A stretch of 64,000 bases of DNA from Glaciecola sp. HTCC2999 (GTDB taxonomy: Bacteria > Pseudomonadota > Gammaproteobacteria > Enterobacterales > Alteromonadaceae): contig NZ_DS989810.1 of assembly GCF_000155775.1 (NCBI RefSeq), positions 496,310 to 560,309 of the forward strand, written 5' to 3'. A model generated the notes under the pieces. The model saw only the letters and a program-made list of their open reading frames with translations, ran no database searches and was not told the origin of the DNA. Position 1 is the first letter of the stretch. Every line of letters starts with the position of its first letter. Below, in pieces: positions 55,115 through 64,000 of this stretch. The translations under genes and the position numbers were made by a program.

Positions 55115-56133
55115 CCCGCTTTATCCATAATGCGTAGCGCTTGTCCATTGAGCTCACCGACTTGATTTAATTCGATAGTTTCATGTTTAAAAGTTCCCAT
55201 CGCTTTTAAAGTGTCAGACCATTCTATACTGGGGTCGACTGGATATTCGTGGTTGGTGTTGGCATACCAGGACTGTGCGTCTTTTTGCAGCATATATTCA
55301 ATCAATAAGTTAGCTGCAAGCGTGTTTTTCGCATGTTTTGCCACAGAGATACCTGAGATATTAAGGTGAACACCACGGTTGGATTGGTTCGGCCAGATAA
55401 CTTTTACCTTATTCGCAATCGCTTGTGTTGTTTCATCTGCATTGCGCATCGCAGCTAAATAATACGTGTTTGCTACCGCAATATCACATACGCCGGATAC
55501 GACAGCTTTAATTTGATCTCGGTCCCCACCTTTAGGACGACGGGCAAAGTTTTCAACCATACCTTTAGACCAAGCAAGAGTTTGTGCCTCACCCTTTTGG
55601 ATTAACATAGCAGCGACTAAAGATTGATTATAAATATTTGAAGACGAGCGTATGCAGACACGACCTTTAAACTCAGGTTTAATCAGATCTTCATACGAAG
55701 TAATGCTATCAGCATCAACAGTCAATGGATTAATAATGATAGGTCTGTTACGAGTGGTGAGTGCAACCCAATGACTTTCTTGATCTTTTAACGTGACATA
55801 ATCAGGTAATGTCGCGGTGATAGGTTGAGTAAGTGATTGAGATTTTGCTCTGGCAAGTCGCCCCACATCGGTAGTAATAATGATATCGACTGGAGAAAAC
55901 TTACCTTCACTCTTTGCACGTGCCAGTAATGCATCAGCTTTACCCGTAACAAGATTAATTTTAACATCATACTGCGCTGAGAATTTATCCAGAAGCGGTT
56001 TGATTAATGCTTCTTTACGGGCTGAATAGATATTTAATTCACTCTCAACAATGCGGTTATCCGCAGAAAGATTTGCAGCCCAAAGAGGCGTGCATAACAG
56101 GCTGAGAATATAAAGGGAGGCGATCTTTTTCAC
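55105..56133 (-). CDS. fbpA: periplasmic iron(III)-binding protein
   Basis: 342 residues with a signal peptide (CTPLWAA). LNIYSARKE starts the mature FbpA/type-2 periplasmic fold. VANTYYLAAMRN carries the adjacent tyrosines that chelate Fe3+ in this family. It delivers iron to FbpBC and is first in the operon behind a perfect Fur-like palindrome. Confidence 0.93.
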   Translation of the reverse strand: MKKIASLYILSLLCTPLWAANLSADNRIVESELNIYSARKEALIKPLLDKFSAQYDVKINLVTGKADALLARAKSEGKFSPVDIIITTDVGRLARAKSQSLTQPITATLPDYVTLKDQESHWVALTTRNRPIIINPLTVDADSITSYEDLIKPEFKGRVCIRSSSNIYNQSLVAAMLIQKGEAQTLAWSKGMVENFARRPKGGDRDQIKAVVSGVCDIAVANTYYLAAMRNADETTQAIANKVKVIWPNQSNRGVHLNISGISVAKHAKNTLAANLLIEYMLQKDAQSWYANTNHEYPVDPSIEWSDTLKAMGTFKHETIELNQVGELNGQALRIMDKAGWR

Positions 56134-56176
56134 ACAAGTATCCTGAATAATTGATTCGCTTAGATAATAACGGTAT

Positions 56177-56191
56177 TGAGAATAATTCTCA
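56177..56191 (-). promoter_or_regulatory. putative Fur box upstream of fbpABC
   Basis: TGAGAATAATTCTCA is a perfect 7-1-7 palindrome and lies 44 bases before the fbpA start. Predicts Fur repression under iron sufficiency. Confidence 0.85.
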
Positions 56192-56352
56192 ATAGCATAT
56201 AAGACTATTTATCTATTTATATAGCTATCTTAAATGCCATATGTAGTGCAGATAGAAATTTATGTATAATAGGTTCGGATATTTTCAATCTCCCATACAT
56301 ATAATAAACAGTGATTTACCTATCTGTAAGTCTTACCAAGGTTTTATAATAA

Positions 56353-56670
56353 ATGAGTGATAAACTAGTCTACAGCACCGGTATCGGTAGAATAGATACA
56401 ACTGAACCCACTGAACCAACATTCTCTGGTGATGGCATTATCAGGATTCGCCGTGAGACCAAAGGTCGAAAAGGTAAAGGCATGTCAGTTATTGATGGGA
56501 TAAATCCCCAAGAACACGATTTAGCCGCACTCTGTAAATTGTTGAAAAAACAGTGTGGATGTGGAGGTTCAGTCAAAGGAAATAACATCGAGATCCAAGG
56601 TGATGTGCGAGAAAAATTACAGACATTACTCACCGCCAAAGGGTTTACCGTAAAATTAGCAGGTGGATAA
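56353..56670 (+). CDS. yciH: SUI1-domain protein YciH
   Basis: 105 residues. An N-terminal tail is followed by a SUI1/eIF1-like domain (RIRRETKGRKGKGMSVIDGI, then QCGCGGSVKGNNIEIQGD). It can discriminate against aberrant initiation complexes in E. coli. Single gene with its own promoter region. Confidence 0.94.
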   Translation: MSDKLVYSTGIGRIDTTEPTEPTFSGDGIIRIRRETKGRKGKGMSVIDGINPQEHDLAALCKLLKKQCGCGGSVKGNNIEIQGDVREKLQTLLTAKGFTVKLAGG

Positions 56671-56800
56671 ACCGCTAGCGATGTCATTTTGCGATTTCAG
56701 CCCCAAGGAAATGTATACACTTTCGCTACTGAGTAACAGATAGGACCATGTTACCATTGACTTTTAGATGGGTCGGTTTACAATCAAATTATCTTTAAAT

Positions 56801-56824
56801 AACCTCCAAAGTGGAGGTTTTTTT
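56801..56824 (+). terminator. rho-independent terminator just upstream of pheA
   Basis: AACCTCC-AAAG-TGGAGGTTTTTTT is a strong hairpin with a T run ending 18 bases before the pheA start. It may end yciH transcription or act as an attenuator for pheA. I saw no Phe-rich leader peptide in the 130 bases before it. Confidence 0.8.
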
Positions 56825-56841
56825 ATGTTTTAGGAAACCGC

Positions 56842-58029
56842 ATGACCAGCGCCCCTCTCTCTTCTGTTCGCACCGCTATTAGCGAATTAGATGCTAAATT
56901 ACTTGAGTTACTTGCACAACGTCAACAACTCACTAATGAAGTTGCACGTACTAAAATCAAAAATCAAATTGATGTTCGTGATCCTCAACGTGAAGAGCAA
57001 CTATTAGTTAAGCTAATTCAGGAAGGTCAAAAACTAGGATTAAATGCACACTATGTGACAAAACTATTTCATGTGATTATTGAAGATTCTGTATTAAATC
57101 AACAAGCCATGTTATCAGCCCAAGCTAATCCGAATAATGTCACACCGCTCAATCGTGTTGCTTTTTTAGGTGATAAAGGTTCATACAGTTATTTGGCCAC
57201 CCAGAAATACTTCTCTCGACGTGATGGCGAATTGCATGAAATAGGCTGTGATAGTTTTGGCGAAATCATACAAAAAGTAGAATCAAATCAAGCAGATTAT
57301 GCAGTGCTACCTATTGAGAATACGTCTTCAGGCAGTATTAATGAAGTGTACGACCAATTACAACATACACGTTTAAGTATCATTGGTGAGCTAACACACC
57401 CGGTTAAGCATGCCTTACTCGTTGCATCAGATACGGAATTAAGTCAAATAAAAGTACTTTATGCTCACCCTCAAGTATTTTCTCAATGTTCTCATTTCTT
57501 AGCTAATTTAACCGATATTGAAGTCAAACCTGCTGATAGTACTTCTGCGGCCATGCTCATTGTTAATGAGCTACAACGCAAAGATGTCGCAGCGATAGGA
57601 AGTGAAGCTGGTGGTAAGTTATACGGTCTTAACGCAATAGAGTCTAACCTTGCCAACCAAAAAGAAAATCATAGCCGATTTATTGTCGTTGCTCAAAACC
57701 CTGTGGAAGTACCATTACAAATACCGGCAAAAACCACACTTGTTATGGCGACAACACAGACACCAGGCGCCTTAGTCAACGCATTAATGGTACTAAAAGA
57801 CAATGACGTGAATATGACGAAACTCGAGTCACGCCCAATCAATGGAAATCCATGGGAAGAAATGTTTTATTTGGATATCGAAGGAAATCTTCAAGATGGC
57901 AAAATGCAACAAGCGATTAAACAACTCAAAGGCGCTACGCGATTCTGTAAAGTCCTTGGTTGCTATCCATCAGAAGAAATTAAACCTACTGCAGTATCTG
58001 CTGTGCAGGCACTTAATGAATTAACATAA
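56842..58029 (+). CDS. pheA: bifunctional chorismate mutase/prephenate dehydratase
   Basis: 395 residues. An AroQ chorismate mutase domain (about 1-90: RTAISELDAKLLELLAQRQQ) is followed by prephenate dehydratase (about 105-285: VAFLGDKGSYSYLA and PIENTSSGSINEVYD) and an ACT regulatory domain (about 298-380: TPGALVNAL and TKLESRPINGNPWEEMFYLD, the Phe-binding motifs). It makes phenylpyruvate and is expected to be inhibited by Phe. Transcribed toward tyrA. Confidence 0.97.
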   Translation: MTSAPLSSVRTAISELDAKLLELLAQRQQLTNEVARTKIKNQIDVRDPQREEQLLVKLIQEGQKLGLNAHYVTKLFHVIIEDSVLNQQAMLSAQANPNNVTPLNRVAFLGDKGSYSYLATQKYFSRRDGELHEIGCDSFGEIIQKVESNQADYAVLPIENTSSGSINEVYDQLQHTRLSIIGELTHPVKHALLVASDTELSQIKVLYAHPQVFSQCSHFLANLTDIEVKPADSTSAAMLIVNELQRKDVAAIGSEAGGKLYGLNAIESNLANQKENHSRFIVVAQNPVEVPLQIPAKTTLVMATTQTPGALVNALMVLKDNDVNMTKLESRPINGNPWEEMFYLDIEGNLQDGKMQQAIKQLKGATRFCKVLGCYPSEEIKPTAVSAVQALNELT

Positions 58030-58092
58030 AAACCCTCAACAAGTGAAATAGTCAGTGAGTTTTTATATCCATTGTTAGCTGCTGTATTAAAC

Positions 58093-58122
58093 AAAAAAGC
58101 CCTTCATTGAAGGGCTTTTTTT
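58093..58122. terminator. bidirectional terminator between pheA and tyrA
   Basis: AAAAAAGCCCTTCA-TTGA-AGGGCTTTTTTT hairpin with T runs on both strands, between two convergent genes. Confidence 0.9.
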
Positions 58123-58171
58123 GCGATGAATCTTAGATTTAAATAGTCAATAGCATCTGAGTATTATCAAC

Positions 58172-59329
58172 TTACTTTTTACGTAACATCCTATCGTCAT
58201 CCGCTTTCAATAGAAGCTGTTTGCTATCCACTAAGCAGGTTTTGGCGTAATCACCAAACCATTTACTTATATGGGCAAATTGTTCCACAAATTGTGCTTT
58301 ATCATTCGCTTCAAATAACGCAATAGCTTCATCAAATCGAGTTCTAAAACGCTTCAACAATGCTAAATTTTGTGGATTATCAAAAATGATATCTGCGTAT
58401 AAATTTGGATCTTGAGCAAATAATCGCCCTACCATAGCCAATTCTAAACGATAAATCGGTGAACTATGAGCAATCAAAGACGCAAGATCTGGATCTTCTG
58501 CGTGTAAATGTGCACCGTACACAAAACTAGTGAAATGTCGCATCACTTGAATGTAGGCCATATCAGCATCATGAACACTGGCATCACTTTCATGGAGCTG
58601 CGCTCCCCATGTGGTCATTTGTTGTAATAACCAATCGTATTGCGCTGCACCTCGTCCATGACAAACAATCACAACTTGTTTGACCATACCCGGTGAATCT
58701 GGACCAAACATTGGATGTAACCCAACGACAGGACCAGCATGAGCATCCATCATAGCGTTTAAAGGTCCATGTTTAACACTCGTAATATCCGCAAGGACAC
58801 AATCATCATCTAAATAAGTAAGTGTTTTTATAACATTGATAGTTTGTTTAATGGGTACCGCCACTAAACAAAGCTTCACCCCCGCTAGTAAACGCTGAGC
58901 ATCTGGCCATTCATCCTTATCAATCACTAAGACATCATAATGGCTGCGTTCAAATAAACTAACAATAAGTTTGCCTAATGCACCTTTACCACCAATCACC
59001 GCAATTTTGGTGCCTTTTACCGTTGCACAGCGATATTCAGAATTCTGAGTTAAATAAGATTCACGCATGATGCGACGAAGTAAATCTTCAACCAGATCAG
59101 GTGGTACTCCGGCTTTTTCTGCTTGTTGGCGACGGGACTGGATAAGTTGAGCTTCACGCTCAGGCACATAAGTTGGCATGCCTGTGTGTGATTTAATTTG
59201 CCCCACCTTGGTAGTCACTAAAGCGCGTTTGGCAAGTAAATCGACCAGCTGCTGATCTAGCTCATCGATTTGGTCACGTAATCCAGCTAACTGCTCATTC
59301 GGATCATTGCCGTTTAATTCATTACTCAT
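58172..59329 (-). CDS. tyrA: bifunctional chorismate mutase/prephenate dehydrogenase
   Basis: 385 residues. Chorismate mutase domain (about 12-90: [20 protein letters not shown]), NAD-binding prephenate dehydrogenase (about 108-300: [29 protein letters not shown]) and a C-terminal helical dimer region. Makes 4-hydroxyphenylpyruvate for tyrosine. Six bases downstream of aroF, one operon. Confidence 0.97.
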   Translation of the reverse strand: MSNELNGNDPNEQLAGLRDQIDELDQQLVDLLAKRALVTTKVGQIKSHTGMPTYVPEREAQLIQSRRQQAEKAGVPPDLVEDLLRRIMRESYLTQNSEYRCATVKGTKIAVIGGKGALGKLIVSLFERSHYDVLVIDKDEWPDAQRLLAGVKLCLVAVPIKQTINVIKTLTYLDDDCVLADITSVKHGPLNAMMDAHAGPVVGLHPMFGPDSPGMVKQVVIVCHGRGAAQYDWLLQQMTTWGAQLHESDASVHDADMAYIQVMRHFTSFVYGAHLHAEDPDLASLIAHSSPIYRLELAMVGRLFAQDPNLYADIIFDNPQNLALLKRFRTRFDEAIALFEANDKAQFVEQFAHISKWFGDYAKTCLVDSKQLLLKADDDRMLRKK

Positions 59330-59335
59330 ATGTAA

Positions 59336-60424
59336 TTAAACTTGCTCACGCTTTTGCATACGCATTGGTAATACAGTAATCAACTTTTCTCTGGTTTGAT
59401 TAATTAACTGCGCTGTCGTATCCCAATTAATACAACCATCCGTAATCGATACACCATACTCTAGTTCAGCTGGTGTTTTACCAGTACTAGATTGATTACC
59501 TGCATTTAAATGACTTTCTAACATAATACCAATGATAGATTGATTACCCTCTAAAATCTGATTGACCACGTTTTGAGCTACTAGAGGTTGACGACGGTAG
59601 TCTTTTGACGAATTAGCATGAGAACAATCAACGACTAAGCTTGCTGGTAATTTAGCCGCTTCTAATTCAGCTTCACAATCCGCAACACAAACAGAATCGT
59701 AATTAGGTGTTTTTCCACCACGTAAGATGACATGACCATCAGGATTACCTTGAGTTTTAATAATACTGACTTGACCTTGTTTATTAATGCCCATGAAACT
59801 ATGACCCGATGCGGCCGATTGCAGTGCATTGATCGCGATGCCTAATGAACCGTCAGTACCGTTTTTAAAACCGACAGGCATAGATAAGCCACTGGCCATC
59901 TCACGGTGAGTTTGCGACTCAGAAGTACGTGCACCAATTGCAGACCAAGCAAATAACTCAGCTAAATACTGTGGAGAAATAGGATCAAGCGCTTCAGTAG
60001 CAACAGGTATCTCAAGTTCAGCTAACCAAATTAATAGTTCACGAGCTTTCGCTAAGCCGTTCTCAATATCAAATGTGTCATTAATATTCGGATCATTAAT
60101 CAAACCTTTCCAACCCGTAGTCGTTCTTGGTTTTTCAAAGTAGACGCGCATAACGATATATAAAGTATCTTTACATGATTCGTGTAATTCTTTTAATTTC
60201 AGCGCATATTCTTTTGCTGCTTCTACATCATGAATTGAGCATGGACCACATACCACCAGTAAGCGATGATCTTTTCCGTGCACAATATCAGAGATAATTT
60301 GACGAGATTGGCGAATAACTTGTAGAGAAGCGTCACTGACAGGTAATTTTTCAGCTAAAGCTTGTGGTGTAATAAGCACTTCTTCAGAAGATACATGAAG
60401 ATTATCGGTAACTTGATTTGACAT
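59336..60424 (-). CDS. aroF: 3-deoxy-7-phosphoheptulonate synthase, probably tyrosine-sensitive
   Basis: 362 residues, class I DAHP synthase: VVCGPCSIHD, RVYFEKPRTTTGWKGLINDP and GARTSESQTHREMASG carry substrate and metal ligands. First step of the shikimate pathway. The aroF assignment (tyrosine-sensitive isozyme) rests on its pairing with tyrA and a TyrR-like box upstream, not on the sequence alone. Confidence 0.92.
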   Translation of the reverse strand: MSNQVTDNLHVSSEEVLITPQALAEKLPVSDASLQVIRQSRQIISDIVHGKDHRLLVVCGPCSIHDVEAAKEYALKLKELHESCKDTLYIVMRVYFEKPRTTTGWKGLINDPNINDTFDIENGLAKARELLIWLAELEIPVATEALDPISPQYLAELFAWSAIGARTSESQTHREMASGLSMPVGFKNGTDGSLGIAINALQSAASGHSFMGINKQGQVSIIKTQGNPDGHVILRGGKTPNYDSVCVADCEAELEAAKLPASLVVDCSHANSSKDYRRQPLVAQNVVNQILEGNQSIIGIMLESHLNAGNQSSTGKTPAELEYGVSITDGCINWDTTAQLINQTREKLITVLPMRMQKREQV

Positions 60425-60523
60425 GAATTGTAATTCTCAATAAAAACTAATAAACACAGTTAATACAACTGTAATGAATACGAGGGTGGTCATTTATATT
60501 TATGGGTGTTTGCGACAGGAGAG

Positions 60524-60541
60524 TGTATACTTTACGTTACA
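60524..60541 (-). promoter_or_regulatory. putative TyrR box upstream of aroF-tyrA
   Basis: TGTATACTTTACGTTACA matches the TyrR consensus TGTAAA-N6-TTTACA with one mismatch in each half. It lies about 100 bases before the aroF start, consistent with tyrosine repression. Confidence 0.55.
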
Positions 60542-60642
60542 CCAAAATAGCTGCACACTGCATGACTATTGACTTTTTAACAATTTTTAAACCTAGTTGC
60601 AAGTCTTAATCTAGAATAGTTTTGATAAGTGTTAAAAAGCAC

Positions 60643-60674
60643 AAAAAAACCCGCTAGGTAAGCGGGCTTTTACG
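60643..60674 (-). terminator. terminator after rplS
   Basis: Minus strand AAAAGCCCGCTTACCTAGCG followed by GGTTTTTTTG: a GCCCGC/GCGGGT stem and T run. It closes the rpsP-rimM-trmD-rplS transcript. Confidence 0.85.
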
Positions 60675-60704
60675 AATAAGTTAAGGAGTAACGCTGAATT
60701 AAAA

Positions 60705-61067
60705 TTAATTAAGCTTTTCTCTGATACGTGCAGATTTACCTGAACGCTCACGTAGATAATACAATTTCGCACGACGAACTGCACCACGACGCTTCACTTC
60801 AATAGAAGAGATTTGTGGTGAGTGAGTCTGGAAAACACGTTCCACACCTTCGCCAGAAGAAATTTTACGTACGGTAAAAGCTGAGTGTAGGCCACGGTTA
60901 CGCTTGGCGATTACAACACCTTCGTAAGCCTGAAGACGCTCTTTTTCGCCTTCTTTAACACGGACTTTAACCACTACTGTGTCACCAGGACCAAATGCTG
61001 GGACGTCAGTTTTGAGCTGTTCTTGCTCAATTTTTTTGATGATGTCTTGATTTACTTTCTTCATCAT
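60705..61067 (-). CDS. rplS: 50S ribosomal protein L19
   Basis: 120 residues. [40 protein letters not shown] and [16 protein letters not shown] are the L19 signatures. Sits at the 30S-50S interface. Last gene of the standard rpsP-rimM-trmD-rplS operon, 15 bases after trmD. The ATG two codons earlier gives MMKK; either is possible. Confidence 0.98.
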   Translation of the reverse strand: MMKKVNQDIIKKIEQEQLKTDVPAFGPGDTVVVKVRVKEGEKERLQAYEGVVIAKRNRGLHSAFTVRKISSGEGVERVFQTHSPQISSIEVKRRGAVRRAKLYYLRERSGKSARIREKLN

Positions 61068-61082
61068 ATCCTCATTATCTAG

Positions 61083-61847
61083 TTAACTGTCATCTTGCTG
61101 CAGATCAGTATGCTTATGTTGATAAGCCTTTAATAACTGATGCTGCTCCTCAGTCAGAGCTAGCAAATTTAATAAATCAGGGCGTCGTTGCCAGGTTCTC
61201 CCTAGCGACTGTTCTAACCGCCACTGCCTAATTTTTTCGTGATTACCACTTAACAACACTTCAGGAACTTGCTGACCATTTAACACTTCAGGTCGGGTAT
61301 AGTGTGGACAATCTAACAATCCTTCAGCAAATGAATCTTGCTGTGCAGACTGTGTATGTCCCAACACACCTGGAACTAACCGTGTAATGGCATCCATCAT
61401 CAGCATTGCTGGGATTTCTCCCCCGCTTAACACAAAATCTCCGACCGACCATTCTTCATCAACTAATGCGTCTATGACGCGCTCATCAATGCCTTCATAG
61501 CGACCTGCCACTAATATTAAGTGACCCCGTTGGGTTAAGTCTGCAACACCTTGATGGTTCAACTTGCGCCCTTGTGGGGATAAGTAGACCACTGTATGTG
61601 TTTCATCAGCGCATGCTTTCGCCGCGTTGATTGCATCTGTAAGAGGTTGCACCATCATTAACATGCCAGGACCACCGCCGTAAGGCCGATCGTCCACAGT
61701 ACGATGTTTATCATGGGTATAATCACGCGGATTGTAAAAATCTACTTCTACTAACCCTGATTTAACCGCACGCCCCATCACACCTTGTGACAAACAACCT
61801 GAAAACATTTCAGGAAATAAAGTCACTATGCTAAATCGCTGTGTCAT
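61083..61847 (-). CDS. trmD: tRNA (guanine-N1-)-methyltransferase
   Basis: About 254 residues from the ATG at 61847, which overlaps the rimM stop by one base (TAATG); the frame can be extended to 61865 only into rimM. SPOUT fold: [12 protein letters not shown] at the start, [10 protein letters not shown], and [15 protein letters not shown] of the trefoil knot. Methylates G37 of tRNAs to prevent frameshifting. Confidence 0.97.
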   Translation of the reverse strand: MTQRFSIVTLFPEMFSGCLSQGVMGRAVKSGLVEVDFYNPRDYTHDKHRTVDDRPYGGGPGMLMMVQPLTDAINAAKACADETHTVVYLSPQGRKLNHQGVADLTQRGHLILVAGRYEGIDERVIDALVDEEWSVGDFVLSGGEIPAMLMMDAITRLVPGVLGHTQSAQQDSFAEGLLDCPHYTRPEVLNGQQVPEVLLSGNHEKIRQWRLEQSLGRTWQRRPDLLNLLALTEEQHQLLKAYQHKHTDLQQDDS

Positions 61848-62368
61848 TAGAATGCTGGATCCCAATCCACAGTGATGGTAGCTGAGGGTTTATCTATCTG
61901 TTTCACCACTTGGTCAAACAAAATAGGTAACATCCTCTCCTTTTGCCCAAAAGCATCGTTGGTATTAGCTTTGATTAACATGACATCATTTGCACCAGTG
62001 GCAAAAATCTCTTTAATCGTACCTAGCGAGTAGCCCTTTTCAGTCACCACTTGCATACCCATCAAATCACGCCAATAAAATTCATCATCGCTTAGCTCTG
62101 GTAATTGAGAAGACTCAATTGCAATGTCCAAGTTTTTAATGCGTTCTGCACTGTCTCGGTCATCGATTCCCTCAAGCTTAGCAACCAACGAATTACTATG
62201 GGTGCGCCATTGAGCAACCTGAAAATGTTGACCTGCCCCGATAATCCACGGTACATAATCAAAAATTCCAGCTTTTTCATCAGTATAGCTGTTGATCTTG
62301 ACCCAACCTTTGACACCATAAGGTGCGCCAATCTTGCCAATAATCACTGTCTCAGATGCTCGACTCAT
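61847..62368 (-). CDS. rimM: 16S rRNA processing protein RimM
   Basis: 173 residues. Two beta-barrel domains: [20 protein letters not shown] at the start, and a C-terminal PRC barrel ([19 protein letters not shown], then [19 protein letters not shown]). Assists 30S head assembly with S19. Overlaps trmD by one base. Confidence 0.97.
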   Translation of the reverse strand: MSRASETVIIGKIGAPYGVKGWVKINSYTDEKAGIFDYVPWIIGAGQHFQVAQWRTHSNSLVAKLEGIDDRDSAERIKNLDIAIESSQLPELSDDEFYWRDLMGMQVVTEKGYSLGTIKEIFATGANDVMLIKANTNDAFGQKERMLPILFDQVVKQIDKPSATITVDWDPAF

Positions 62369-62403
62369 CTATACCTCGTTAATTCAGTTGCGAAATCGTG
62401 TGA

Positions 62404-62655
62404 TTAAGCCGCTGTTTTATTAGCTTCTTTTACCAAGCTTGCAACACGGTCAGATAGTGATGCACCTACGCTTGTCCAATATGCAACACGCTCTAGGTCT
62501 AAGCGTAAACGCTCTGCTTGACCTTGTGCAGTTGGATTGAAGAAACCTAAGTTCTCAATAAACTTACCGTTGCGTGCACGACGACTGTCTGCAACAACTA
62601 CTTGATAAAATGGACGCTTTTTCGCGCCACCACGCTGTAAACGAATAGTAACCAT
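62404..62655 (-). CDS. rpsP: 30S ribosomal protein S16
   Basis: 83 residues from the ATG at 62655 ([20 protein letters not shown]), the universal S16 start, with AGAGG a few bases upstream. The longer frame to 62709 is a leader artefact. Contains [12 protein letters not shown]. First gene of its ribosomal operon. Confidence 0.97.
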   Translation of the reverse strand: MVTIRLQRGGAKKRPFYQVVVADSRRARNGKFIENLGFFNPTAQGQAERLRLDLERVAYWTSVGASLSDRVASLVKEANKTAA

Positions 62656-62784
62656 ATATGCCTCTAAACTCGTTGTAGCGTTACCTGTTAACTTATTTAT
62701 CCTATCCATTGCGCACTATGAAAAACATAACACGCAATTTTCAAGGACGCCAAATTATACGCTTAATAAGGCTAAAAGCAAGGT

Positions 62785-64000
62785 TTAATGAGGGTTATTT
62801 ACGTTTTTGAAGAGATTACTCAATGGGTTCGCGCCACCGCCAGGCATACCGCCTTGACCGCCCATACCCGGAGGAAGGCCGCCTGGACCACCCATCCCTG
62901 GTGGCATACCGCCGCCAGGAGGCATCATGCCTTTCATTTTGTTCATCATTTTACCCATGCCACCACCAGACATCTTTTTCATCATCTTCTGCATTTGGGT
63001 AAATTGTTTAAGTAAGCGATTCACGTCTTGGATTTGCATCCCAGAACCTGCAGCAATGCGTTTTTTACGTGAACCTTTAATTATCTCAGGACGCTCACGC
63101 TCTTTTAGCGTCATCGAATTAATGATCGCCTCAAACTGATTAAACTGTTTATCATTCGCTTTATCTTTCATTTGCGCAGACATATTCCCCATGCCTGGCA
63201 TTTTATCCATCAGCGACATCATGCCGCCCATATTTCGCATCTGTTCAAGCTGTTCTTTAAAGTCTTGTAAATCAAAACCTTTACCTTTTTGAACTTTCTT
63301 TGCCAGCTTTTCCGCTTTGGTTTTATCAACCTTACGTTCGACTTCTTCAATTAAACTCAGGACGTCGCCCATACCTAATATACGAGAAGCCATACGTTCT
63401 GGATGGAACGGTTCTAAGGCATCTAGTTTCTCACCCATACCAATAAATTTAATTGGTTTGCCGGTAATGTGACGTACTGACAATGCCGCACCACCACGCG
63501 CATCACCATCAGCTTTGGTTAAAATTACACCCGTTAGTGGTAATGTTTCATCAAACGCTTTAGCTGTATTAGCGGCATCTTGACCCGTCATGGCGTCAAC
63601 CACAAATAATGTTTCTACCGGTTTAACCGCAGCATGCAATGCTTTAATCTCATTCATCATCTCGCCATCAATAGCAAGACGACCGGCAGTATCAACTAAA
63701 AGTACATCGACAAATTGTTTCTTAGCATGCGCAATCGCGTCATTAACGATATCAATTGGTTTTTGCATGATGTTAGAAGGAAAGAATTCTACACCTACAT
63801 CATTAGCAAGTGTCTTAAGCTGCTCAATCGCTGCTGGACGGTATACATCGGCACTGACCACGAGTACTTTTTTCTTCTCTCGTTCACTGAGTAATTTGGC
63901 AAGTTTACCGACCGAGGTTGTTTTACCCGCACCTTGTAGCCCGGCCATCATGACGACAGCAGGAGGTTGAGCGGCAAGATTTAACGATTCATTGCGGGTC
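62785..64000 (-). CDS. ffh: signal recognition particle protein Ffh, partial (5' end beyond window)
   Basis: The frame is open to the right edge (RNESLNLAAQPPAVVMMAGL). GLQGAGKTTSVGKLA is the G1 loop, DVYRPAAIEQL G2, VDTAGRLAIDGEMM G3, LTKADGDARGGA G4, so the NG domain is nearly complete here. The methionine-rich M domain follows (MMKKMSGGGMGKMMNKMKGM), then a Gly/Pro/Met-rich tail. Binds 4.5S RNA and signal sequences for co-translational targeting. The first roughly 90 residues are missing. Confidence 0.97.
   Translation of the reverse strand, partial: TRNESLNLAAQPPAVVMMAGLQGAGKTTSVGKLAKLLSEREKKKVLVVSADVYRPAAIEQLKTLANDVGVEFFPSNIMQKPIDIVNDAIAHAKKQFVDVLLVDTAGRLAIDGEMMNEIKALHAAVKPVETLFVVDAMTGQDAANTAKAFDETLPLTGVILTKADGDARGGAALSVRHITGKPIKFIGMGEKLDALEPFHPERMASRILGMGDVLSLIEEVERKVDKTKAEKLAKKVQKGKGFDLQDFKEQLEQMRNMGGMMSLMDKMPGMGNMSAQMKDKANDKQFNQFEAIINSMTLKERERPEIIKGSRKKRIAAGSGMQIQDVNRLLKQFTQMQKMMKKMSGGGMGKMMNKMKGMMPPGGGMPPGMGGPGGLPPGMGGQGGMPGGGANPLSNLFKNVNNPH

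Noticed and set aside
56671..56841. Classical Phe-leader-peptide attenuator upstream of pheA
   Set aside because: The terminator hairpin is real, but I found no short open frame rich in Phe codons before it, and it may simply end yciH.

Overview
The right-hand 25.5 kb (about 38.4-64 kb) is an ordinary core chromosome of a low-to-moderate GC marine gammaproteobacterium, most likely Alteromonadales (Colwelliaceae, Psychrosphaera or Thalassotalea-like; inferred from gene content and order, not tested). It carries nadA, two tRNA-Lys, the ybgC-tolQRAB-pal-cpoB operon, nudB-ruvCAB, aspS, a Fur-type iron uptake pair (TonB receptor plus fbpABC), yciH, pheA, tyrA-aroF and the ffh-rpsP-rimM-trmD-rplS cluster (ffh is cut by the window edge).

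The left 37 kb is accessory DNA lying downstream of a complete tRNA-Ser(GGA) gene at 38440-38529. I read it as a tandem array of integrative elements stacked on the 3' end of that tRNA gene. Copies of the tRNA 3' end in the same orientation lie at 1525-1538, 7410-7510, 12876-12967 and 38440-38529. The terminator that probably once followed the tRNA gene is now at 1480-1513, beyond the whole array. Chromosomal flank with a broken ADP-ribosylglycohydrolase gene and a secreted HExxH peptidase lies left of 1.5 kb.

Element I (about 1.54-7.40 kb) has no integrase. It has long imperfect inverted repeats inside 20-bp direct repeats. Its cargo is a small membrane protein, a broken gene whose product looks like a compact family-A polymerase palm (amber codon plus IS3 insertion), a lipoprotein with a coiled coil, and a zinc-ribbon membrane protein. 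Element II (about 7.42-12.88 kb) has a complete P4-type tyrosine integrase, a 507-residue HTH protein that also carries polymerase-palm-like motifs, and a membrane protein. Element III (about 12.97-38.44 kb) has homologous ends and a related but frameshifted and truncated integrase. It carries a polysaccharide-degradation cluster: five S1 sulfatases (two nearly identical), two GH78 and one GH106 alpha-L-rhamnosidase-type enzymes, an ECF-type sigma factor with a FecR-LamG membrane partner, and a clan GH-A-like hydrolase with a GlyGly-CTERM tail. The enzyme set points to a sulfated rhamnose-containing polysaccharide. Ulvan is the leading guess, but no lyase, GH105, transporter or sulfatase-maturation gene is present.

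The sulfatases and rhamnosidases are predicted lipoproteins or exported proteins, so they probably act in sequence in the periplasm or at the surface: sulfatases remove sulfate esters and the GH78/GH106 enzymes then release rhamnose. The sigma/FecR-LamG pair is the likely sensor and switch. The most novel material is the polymerase-like proteins tied to tRNA-Ser elements, the architecture of the array and the conserved noncoding ends of the elements.
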